Translations under genes and position numbers: made by a program
Source of the DNA: CAZYBU01 sp964645775
GTDB taxonomy: Bacteria > Spirochaetota > UBA4802 > UBA5550
Direction of reading: 5' to 3'
Assembly: GCA_964645775.1 (NCBI GenBank)
Contig: CAZYBU010000019.1
Coordinates: 1-61,917 of the forward strand
Length of the DNA: 61,917 nucleotides
The notes under the pieces: model-generated
The model's database searches: none
What the model was told of the DNA's origin: nothing
Seen by the model: the letters and a program-made list of their open reading frames with translations, nothing else
Shown: piece by piece, positions 8,470 through 15,082 of the stretch
Numbering within the stretch: the first letter of the stretch is position 1
Layout: every line of letters begins with the position of its first letter

Positions 8470-11025
8470 ATGAATATCAAACAGTTTCTGAAAATCCGCT
8501 ACATCCTGCTCGCCCTGGCCGGTATACTCCTTATATATTTTGGGGTAGGAGCTCTTTCCGAGCTTAATCACGATTACATGCCTTCAGAGAAGAACGTTCG
8601 TTCCGTTCCCCTGGACCCGGAGAGTCCCTGGCCCAAGTTCCGGGCTAATGCCCTGCAGAACGGCCGGTCCGATGTTACGCCTGAAGTCAATCCCGATCTT
8701 CGCCCCTGGACCTTCAAAACCGGTAAGGGAATATTCAGTTCACCGGTTATTGATGGAGAAGGCAACGTCTATGTCGGTTCGGCGGATCATTACTTCTATG
8801 CTCTCAGCAAGGACGGTTCCCTGAAGTGGAAGGTAAAGACCGGCGAGGTCATCGATTCCTCGGCCCTGCTGGACGATAAGGGCCGGGTATATGTCGGCTC
8901 CGGTGACGCCCATGTCTACTGCATGGAACGCTCCTCGGGAGATCTGCTTTGGAAAAGCCGCGCCCATACCGTTCAGGAGGTAGAAGAAAAATTTGGTCTC
9001 AAGACCTATAATGTCGACTGGTTCGAGGGTAACATCGCCATGCTGGCTGATGGGACCATTATAGCACCCAATGACAACTATCTCATCTACGCCATGGACC
9101 GTGACTCGGGTAAACGACTCAGGCAGTATATCATTAATGAGATGGGATGGTCATTGCCTGCCGTTAACGTTAAAACCGGCAGAATGTTCTCAGGCTCCCA
9201 GTTTATGGCTATGAAAAACGTTTTCTGCTTCGACACGAAAACCGCGAAGAATGTCTGGACTTCGGGAGGACTCGGCTCCAATGCATCCTCTCCCCTGCTT
9301 ACCAATGACAGTGAGCGTGGTCTTCTTGTTATCGGCGGCTATGACGGATATGTCCGGGCCTATTCTCAGAAGAACGGCAGGGAGCTGTGGAAACAGGGCC
9401 TCCGTGGCCACATTTATTCCAGTCCCGCACAGCTCTCTGACGGTACGATCATAATGCCCTCTTCGGACGGAACGGTGTACGCCCTGGAGCCGAAGACCGG
9501 GAAAGTTATCTGGGCCTATGACACCCTGGAACCGATACGCTCATCACCGGCCGTTGACGGCAAAGACCTGATCTATGTCGGTTCCGGTGAAGGAAGGCTC
9601 TTCTGTATTAATCCGGATGGCACCCTTCGATGGTCCTATCTCTGCATCGACGAAGACCGTAACGACCTGAACAGCTCACCCGCTCTGGGCAAGGAAGGCG
9701 TTGCTATTGCCGGAGAAAACGGCGGCATATTCTACGTGCCTTATGACTATCCCCTGACGCAGGCCGGTAAAGCAGACATCCGGAGCAAACAGGGTCCGGG
9801 TGAAGACCTGCCGGATGAGGGCGCCTTTCTCCTTTACACGACCCGTTTCGGAGGGACACTGACTGAGACCCCGGAAAAGATCAACGGTAACCAGGCCCTC
9901 TGTTTTACTCTTTTTGTGCGCAAGAAGGGCGACACTATCAAGTCACTTATTGAGAAGGAAAACCTTGACGTAAGCGTCTCAGGCGATCCGGAGATGCGGG
10001 TCCATGTATCTGCCAACCGCCAGTTCATAACCCTGTTCCCAAAAGAGACCTGGTCCCGATCATCCGGCAATCTCACAATAAAGGTATCGGGAACCTACAA
10101 GGTCGATCCCTTCCGCTTTGGACTGAAATTCTTCAATGGAAACAGGGGCGGTACCTTTGAAAAGACTTTCACTTTTACCCTTCCTCCCCGGAAAGAGGGG
10201 CCCTTCCCCTATCGCATCCCTTCCAAAGCGGGAGACGTGACCACAACCTTCGCCCTTAGCAGGTTCGCGGCCCCGAAGCCGAACATGCTTCCCTCCTGGA
10301 ATCAGATAGGATTCGATTCTCTCCATTACATGGCCGGCATAGTGGAAGGCAGCGAGGATAGAATGCTGGTCTGGGTCATTGCTGGAAAACTGGAAAACGG
10401 GGAGACCGTAGTTAATCCCGAACTTGATGAGCGATTTCCTCTCGTTCTTAACTATGACAGGGGGCTTCTCTCCTTTCATAATTACGACGGCTTCAAAATT
10501 AATTTCGTTGGTTCCTGGGACATGCCCTTTGGAGAATACCGTATCGACACAAAGGCGGATCCCGTAAGTGGAGCCATTCTTGAATCTCCGACCCTGTCTG
10601 CCCTGACTCTCTGTGATGAAATCGAGTTTTACGGCCGTTTTCTTAAACTCATGGGAATGTCCGACTTCAAAACCGGTCACATGGCCGCCTTCGGAGGGCT
10701 CAACATGAAAGTAGAGGGAAATGACAGAATGCCTGAAGGCACAGGCAACGCGGAGTTCACCCTGAATACAACATCGGCCACGGTTTCCATTACGGATGGC
10801 CGTCTCAAGAAAGGGGACCACGTCTACAGCCTCCTGCTGGTAAACAGGGAAACCGGCCGTTCTTTCCCTCTTTATTATACAAAGAAGACAGAGGTGAAAA
10901 CCTCAGAAGATGGGAGGGTCACCGGGGTAACCGTTCGATTTAATGAGGATGAAGTGAAAGGCAATGTGCGCCTTTATTACATGATAGACGCCTTCCCTGC
11001 GGCCACGGCTGAACTCTCGATGTAA
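8470..11025 (+). CDS. Membrane-anchored PQQ-type beta-propeller protein
   Basis: 851 residues. One N-terminal transmembrane or signal-anchor segment (about 10-30) puts the rest in the periplasm. Residues about 55-440 are PQQ/quinoprotein-like propeller blades with repeated signatures such as SSPVIDGEGNVYVGSADHYFYAL, GSLKWK and SSPAVDGKDLIYVGS. This resembles the propeller of BamB or of outer-membrane-assembly and quinoprotein families, but it shows no dehydrogenase active site. The C-terminal half (about 460-851) is beta-rich and not recognised. GGAGG lies 7 bases before the ATG. A scaffold or binding role is inferred. Alone between a terminator and a convergent tRNA. Confidence 0.75.
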   Translation: MNIKQFLKIRYILLALAGILLIYFGVGALSELNHDYMPSEKNVRSVPLDPESPWPKFRANALQNGRSDVTPEVNPDLRPWTFKTGKGIFSSPVIDGEGNVYVGSADHYFYALSKDGSLKWKVKTGEVIDSSALLDDKGRVYVGSGDAHVYCMERSSGDLLWKSRAHTVQEVEEKFGLKTYNVDWFEGNIAMLADGTIIAPNDNYLIYAMDRDSGKRLRQYIINEMGWSLPAVNVKTGRMFSGSQFMAMKNVFCFDTKTAKNVWTSGGLGSNASSPLLTNDSERGLLVIGGYDGYVRAYSQKNGRELWKQGLRGHIYSSPAQLSDGTIIMPSSDGTVYALEPKTGKVIWAYDTLEPIRSSPAVDGKDLIYVGSGEGRLFCINPDGTLRWSYLCIDEDRNDLNSSPALGKEGVAIAGENGGIFYVPYDYPLTQAGKADIRSKQGPGEDLPDEGAFLLYTTRFGGTLTETPEKINGNQALCFTLFVRKKGDTIKSLIEKENLDVSVSGDPEMRVHVSANRQFITLFPKETWSRSSGNLTIKVSGTYKVDPFRFGLKFFNGNRGGTFEKTFTFTLPPRKEGPFPYRIPSKAGDVTTTFALSRFAAPKPNMLPSWNQIGFDSLHYMAGIVEGSEDRMLVWVIAGKLENGETVVNPELDERFPLVLNYDRGLLSFHNYDGFKINFVGSWDMPFGEYRIDTKADPVSGAILESPTLSALTLCDEIEFYGRFLKLMGMSDFKTGHMAAFGGLNMKVEGNDRMPEGTGNAEFTLNTTSATVSITDGRLKKGDHVYSLLLVNRETGRSFPLYYTKKTEVKTSEDGRVTGVTVRFNEDEVKGNVRLYYMIDAFPAATAELSM

Positions 11026-11048
11026 AAACCAGCTGCGCTGAGAAGATT

Positions 11049-11122
11049 CGCTCCCGGGAGGACTCGAACCTCCGGCACATAGTTTAGGAAACTACTGCTC
11101 TATCCGCCTGAGCTACGGGAGC
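11049..11122 (-). tRNA. tRNA-Arg(CCU)
   Basis: 74 bases fold into a cloverleaf: acceptor GCTCCCG/CGGGAGC (11116-11122 with 11050-11056), anticodon stem GTAGT/ACTAT around loop TTCCTAA with anticodon CCT, T-arm GGAGG-TTCGAGT-CCTCC, discriminator G at 11049. It reads AGG. CCA is not encoded (the next bases are AAT), so the tail must be added. Its 5' end is only 2 bases past the stop codon of the CRP-like gene on the same strand, so it probably matures from that operon's transcript. Confidence 0.95.
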
Positions 11123-11124
11123 CG

Positions 11125-11769
11125 TTATGAATACATGTTCTTCCTTCGGGTGTCCACCACCCGTTGGAAGTCCCGGATACTTCGAACAACAATCCGGTCT
11201 CCATGAAGTTCAAGCTTGTTCAGGTGGGCCAGATGTGTCAATTGTTTTTGAACTTCCGCCTCGTCAAGCCCTGACCAGCTCGCGATCCCGGCCGCGTTTA
11301 CCTGGAGGGAGGCTTGATTGTCCAGGTCAAGGGAAGGGTCATTTTCGGCAAGCATGTTCAAAACATCCATAACCTTATGCTGATTTTCATCCAGCAGAAG
11401 AATCTTCAGGCGTCGACGAGCGTCATAGATTCTCTTGGAAAAGATAACCAGGAGCTTATAAGCCATCTGGGGATTACCCTGGAGGAGTGTATCAAAATTG
11501 TCCCTGTGAAATTTCAGCAGGCGTGTATTATCTACTGAAATGGCTGTAGCGGAACGGGGCTGTTCCTCCAGAATAGCCATCTCACCGAAAACGTCTCCCG
11601 GTTCCAGGATACTTATGGTTTTTTCCATGTTATTTATGATCTTAACGATTTTTACGCGACCGGTCTGGATAAAGTAAAATTCATTTCCCGGTTCATATTC
11701 ACAGAAGATGATATGCCCGGCACCAAACTCCACTCCAAACCGATCGAAGAAACGTTCATCCAGGATCAT
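11125..11769 (-). CDS. CRP/FNR-type cyclic-nucleotide-responsive transcription regulator
   Basis: 214 residues. The N-terminal cNMP-binding beta-roll has a canonical phosphate cassette, VFGEMAILEEQPRSATA, whose Arg-Ser pair matches the cAMP-contacting residues of E. coli CRP. A long dimer helix (about 105-130) and a C-terminal winged-helix (about 150-200) follow. No FNR-type cysteine cluster is present, so cAMP rather than oxygen is the expected ligand. It lies 3 bases after the cNMP/TPR gene and directly before tRNA-Arg. It is a good candidate reader for the class I adenylate cyclase at 25357-28086. Targets unknown. Confidence 0.88.
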   Translation of the reverse strand: MILDERFFDRFGVEFGAGHIIFCEYEPGNEFYFIQTGRVKIVKIINNMEKTISILEPGDVFGEMAILEEQPRSATAISVDNTRLLKFHRDNFDTLLQGNPQMAYKLLVIFSKRIYDARRRLKILLLDENQHKVMDVLNMLAENDPSLDLDNQASLQVNAAGIASWSGLDEAEVQKQLTHLAHLNKLELHGDRIVVRSIRDFQRVVDTRRKNMYS

Positions 11770-11772
11770 TTT

Positions 11773-12963
11773 TTACCCTCCCTTCTGTATCATCTGGATG
11801 TGTTTCATTGCCTTTTCATTCAGATCATCACCGGGCGGCATATTGAGCACCTTGTTAAAATAAGGAAGCGCCTTATCACCTTTACCCGCCTTCCGAAAAA
11901 CAAGACCAATATGAAAAAGGGCCTCCTTAACAAGGGGTGATTCGGGAAAATCACGCGCAAGGGTGTTAAGAGTCTCAAGGGCGTTTTTCAGTTGACCCAT
12001 CTCGATCTGGCACTGCCCGATACGGAGATGAGAACGTTCGTTATAATCCCGGACATGGTGTTCACCGGAGCGTTCCGCGGTTATGACCTTTTCAAAGAGT
12101 TCAAGAGCTTTCGGATAATCTTCCTGCTCAAAATACCGTTCACCCTCTTCAAAGAGGTCGGTCACGCTCTCATCCGATTCCTCAGGAAGATCAAAGGAGA
12201 AGTCATCCATACTGTCATCAGAAAGGAAATCATCCATTTCATCAGAAAGAGGAGACCTCTCCAGACCTAAGTCATCATCAAAGGGGTTCTCGGCAGATAA
12301 AGGCTCGTCATCATCAAGAGAGAAATCGGACATTCCATCGTCCATTCCTGTGTCAGGCGTATCCGGGGGGACATCAAAATCATAGTCATCACCGCCACTT
12401 TCCACTGCCGCTGTGCCCGAGTCACCTTTTATCCGCTGCATGGCCTGGGAGGCGTATTCCCCATCCGGATAATGTTCCATGTACTTTTTATAGGCGTAAA
12501 TGGCCTTGCCGTGTTCACCGCTTTGGCGATAGTATTCTCCAATCTTAAAGAGTTCCTGGTCAGGATACTTTGTCTCTTCTTCTCCCAGAACGGCTCGCTC
12601 AGCCCGTACGAGACGTCTCAGCTGGTTGCTGAAGACACGAAGCATCTTACGAACAACATTAAAGTTTTTCAGAACCATTTTTTCGAAATCGACAATCGGC
12701 ATGACAAGGATAACGGTATCACCGATGGTCTGGGCCGTCTCTTCCCTCGGGTACCTGCCGAGAGAAGACTTGACTCCGAAAAATTCACCCTGCTTGACCG
12801 GTTCTTTAATCTCTTCGGCGGTCTCAAGCTTGGTGTAAGTAAGCATCACACGGCCACTTTTCAGTATATAGATATATTCGCTTTTATCGCCTTCGAAATA
12901 TATTATGGAACCGGATTTATATGTGCGGGGGACAATCCCGGAAGGCTGGTTAGGTGCCGTCAT
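11773..12963 (-). CDS. cNMP-binding-fold protein with TPR repeats
   Basis: 396 residues. The N-terminal cNMP beta-roll (about 12-115) has a poor phosphate cassette: FFGVKSSLGRYPREETA, with the conserved Glu replaced by Val, so it may not bind nucleotide. A helical TPR pair (about 135-180), a strongly acidic low-complexity linker (about 185-265, rich in Asp) and a second TPR block (about 270-390) follow. No DNA-binding domain or signal peptide. Probably a cytoplasmic scaffold that could sense or titrate the adjacent CRP-like regulator, with which it is co-transcribed. AAGAGG lies 7 bases before the ATG. Confidence 0.8.
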   Translation of the reverse strand: MTAPNQPSGIVPRTYKSGSIIYFEGDKSEYIYILKSGRVMLTYTKLETAEEIKEPVKQGEFFGVKSSLGRYPREETAQTIGDTVILVMPIVDFEKMVLKNFNVVRKMLRVFSNQLRRLVRAERAVLGEEETKYPDQELFKIGEYYRQSGEHGKAIYAYKKYMEHYPDGEYASQAMQRIKGDSGTAAVESGGDDYDFDVPPDTPDTGMDDGMSDFSLDDDEPLSAENPFDDDLGLERSPLSDEMDDFLSDDSMDDFSFDLPEESDESVTDLFEEGERYFEQEDYPKALELFEKVITAERSGEHHVRDYNERSHLRIGQCQIEMGQLKNALETLNTLARDFPESPLVKEALFHIGLVFRKAGKGDKALPYFNKVLNMPPGDDLNEKAMKHIQMIQKGG

Positions 12964-12980
12964 GGATAAACCTCTTAAGG

Positions 12981-14216
12981 TTAACCTTCAAACTCGAATT
13001 CAGCGGGCAGAAAGGGAAGATCTTTTTTAAATCCCACGGCCCTGCTGATCCGTTTTAAAAGGCCGATCACGTCTCCAATAATACATTTTTCAACGCCATC
13101 GATAATAATATCCTGGCACTCAATACCCAGGGCATGAAAGAATTCCTTAAAACGGCGGTCGCCATAAGCCGGCCTTCCGTCAATTACCACAAGTTCAATA
13201 TCGGCCAGCTCGGCAGATACAATAGCGTCATAAGGCGTTGTCCCTCTGTCACGTACCAGGAGAATATCAGCTATGTTCCCGTCACGGATACTTCCAGTAT
13301 CATAGAGTCTGAAGGCTTTCGAACCGTTGACTGTGACCATTCGAACTATCTGCTCATCGGACAGGCCTTCCCCATAGACTTCCCGGTAAAGGTTTCGGTC
13401 AAACTTCATTTCGGCCAAAAGATTGAGTCCACCGGACATGGGTGAATCCGTGCCAATGCAGGTGTTGATGCCGAAATCGAGGAGCATCTTAATGTTCGTC
13501 GTTTCGTTAAACATGAACATATTCGATTCCGCACACCAGACAACCGAGGCTCCCGTGTCTCGAATCTTTTTCATGTCCGATTCGGAAAAAGCGATGCCAT
13601 GAACAAAGACAGAGTGATCTCCCAGACCTCCAGAGCGTTCCACCGTTTCAAGGTCCTTCACGGTTTCAGAGTCAAAACCCTCGGCAATATGGGTCACAAA
13701 AGGGATATCCTTCTCAACAGCAAGCCGGTACTCCACGTCGATGCCATCTCCCCATGCCAGTGCGAAACTGGTGATGGAATGAGCCAGAGCGAATTCTCGT
13801 ACAGTTTTTGTGGGAAGGATATCGTAAAAGGGATCGCCGACAAAATGGGGAATGTGGTCCGAGACAATCGTCACGCCGGAAACGAGGTTACGGTATCCTC
13901 CCAGGAGATAAAGGTCACGGTTCTCGATCTGTTGACGCTCCTGGTATACTGGAGAGCTTTTCAGATCATTATCCCAGGGCAACCAGTTCTCATAGGGACC
14001 ATTTCCCACCCTGGGATAATAGGTCCCCAGAAGATGATCATGCGCATTAATAAGACCGGGTGAAACGACACAACCTTCGGCGTCAATAACCAACTGACTT
14101 GAGGGCGCACCCTTTTTAACGGCATCGATTCTTCCATTGTATATCTCTATGGAGGATCCTTTGAGAACCTTTTCCGGCGTAACAATGGGTGCGCCATTTA
14201 TGGCCCATTTCTTCAT
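12981..14216 (-). CDS. Amidohydrolase of the ATZ/TRZ (chlorohydrolase-like) superfamily
   Basis: 411 residues, TIM-barrel metal-dependent hydrolase. Metal ligands are visible in order: NAHDH, VTHIAEG, FVHGIAF and the Asp of GTDSPMSG. This is the mononuclear pattern of cytosine, guanine and S-adenosylhomocysteine deaminases. The substrate cannot be named from sequence. First gene of a probable operon with the cNMP/TPR and CRP-like genes (17- and 3-base gaps), so a nucleobase- or nucleoside-related product could be linked to cyclic-nucleotide signalling; this is inference. It has its own promoter at 14266-14294. Confidence 0.85.
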   Translation of the reverse strand: MKKWAINGAPIVTPEKVLKGSSIEIYNGRIDAVKKGAPSSQLVIDAEGCVVSPGLINAHDHLLGTYYPRVGNGPYENWLPWDNDLKSSPVYQERQQIENRDLYLLGGYRNLVSGVTIVSDHIPHFVGDPFYDILPTKTVREFALAHSITSFALAWGDGIDVEYRLAVEKDIPFVTHIAEGFDSETVKDLETVERSGGLGDHSVFVHGIAFSESDMKKIRDTGASVVWCAESNMFMFNETTNIKMLLDFGINTCIGTDSPMSGGLNLLAEMKFDRNLYREVYGEGLSDEQIVRMVTVNGSKAFRLYDTGSIRDGNIADILLVRDRGTTPYDAIVSAELADIELVVIDGRPAYGDRRFKEFFHALGIECQDIIIDGVEKCIIGDVIGLLKRISRAVGFKKDLPFLPAEFEFEG

Positions 14217-14265
14217 CCTGAGGTCCCTTTGGTCATTTTTTATACATAATAAGTACGGTTTTCAT

Positions 14266-14294
14266 ATGTTAGGTTGAGTAAGAGGGGGCGTCAA
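14266..14294 (-). promoter_or_regulatory. Sigma-70-type promoter for the amidohydrolase/CRP operon
   Basis: On the minus strand TTGACG (14294-14289) and TAACAT (14271-14266) have a 17-base spacer, about 50 bases before the amidohydrolase ATG. The hexamers match consensus at five and four of six positions. Confidence 0.5.
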
Positions 14295-14320
14295 GCAAAA
14301 ATATAAAGTGGATATTCAGA

Positions 14321-15082
14321 CTACCTGAGATTCTGCCGGATAGAACTGCGTGAAGCAGGAAGGTCATACATCTCCCTCGGAAAAAGATAGAGACTTATGA
14401 CGCGTAGTCCCCCGAACTCATGAATCCCGTAAAGAAAGGCATCAGGATATTCCCTCCGAACCTCATCTCTCCTTTCCCGGGCCTTCCCCAGTATCCGGGT
14501 CCTGTAATCAAAGGTAAGTGCCGAGGAGGGACAGGCCTCCACGCAGGCCGGAATTTCTCCTGGCCTGCTTCCACAGGCATCACATTTCGCCACGGTGTCC
14601 GCGGGCACCCGGATACCCCCCCTGTGATCCAGGAGATTTTCCGTCGTAAGGGAAGGAGCCATAAAGGGACAGGCGTACACACACTCCCGGCACCCGATAC
14701 ATTTCCCGCTTTCGATCCGGACCCATCCCTCTTCAATATCGATGGCCCCTGTGGGACATACAACCAGGCAGTTGGGATCCTTGCAGTGACGACAACGTAA
14801 AAGCTCAAATGATATTCTGGGGTAAAAATTGTCCTGATCAGAGACCTGTTCCCGAACGAGGGTCCATGTCCTGGCTGAAAGCAGACGCGGAAGGGTTCTG
14901 TGGTCCCACTGAAAGGGTGCTTCAAGCGAACTTTCTGGGGGCAGGCCCCTTTCTGGGGGCAGGCCCCTTTCTGGGGGCAGGCCCCTTTCTGGGGGCAGGC
15001 CGTTGCAGGTTTTGCAGGCGGTTTGACAGGAGAGGCAACCAGTGCACCTGCTTGAATCATAGAAGAAAGCGTAATCTTTCAA
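14321..15082 (-). CDS. Four-cluster ferredoxin subunit of a DMSO-reductase-family complex (FdnH/DmsB-like)
   Basis: 253 residues. Four [4Fe-4S] motifs: CTGCLSCQTAC (about 13-23), CRHCKDPNCLVVCP, CIGCRECVYACP and CDACGSRPGEIPACVEACP. This is the electron-transfer beta subunit that normally wires a molybdopterin subunit to a quinone-reactive membrane subunit. An in-frame hexapeptide repeat GLPPER (four copies) is inserted right after the first cluster motif. The start is a TTG at 15082 with GGGGAGG 7 bases upstream; it overlaps the stop of the alpha subunit by 4 bases, so the pair is coupled. It lacks a clear C-terminal membrane helix, and no cytochrome b gene follows. Confidence 0.85.
   Translation of the reverse strand: MKDYAFFYDSSRCTGCLSCQTACKTCNGLPPERGLPPERGLPPERGLPPESSLEAPFQWDHRTLPRLLSARTWTLVREQVSDQDNFYPRISFELLRCRHCKDPNCLVVCPTGAIDIEEGWVRIESGKCIGCRECVYACPFMAPSLTTENLLDHRGGIRVPADTVAKCDACGSRPGEIPACVEACPSSALTFDYRTRILGKARERRDEVRREYPDAFLYGIHEFGGLRVISLYLFPREMYDLPASRSSIRQNLR
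14931..15001. repeat. 18-bp tandem repeat inside the ferredoxin subunit
   Basis: About 3.9 nearly identical copies of an 18-bp unit (CTTTCTGGGGGCAGGCCC on the plus strand) start at 14931, 14949, 14967 and 14985. The unit is a multiple of three, so copy-number change keeps the reading frame and would add or remove GLPPER hexapeptides. Confidence 0.95.

Noticed and set aside
10060..10821. 253-residue minus-strand frame inside the PQQ-propeller gene
   Set aside because: No recognisable family and no ribosome site; the plus-strand gene is continuous through it.
11026..11048. Terminator for the tRNA-Arg operon
   Set aside because: CAGC-GCA-GCTG followed by GTTTTT is present, but the 4-bp stem is too short to be confident.
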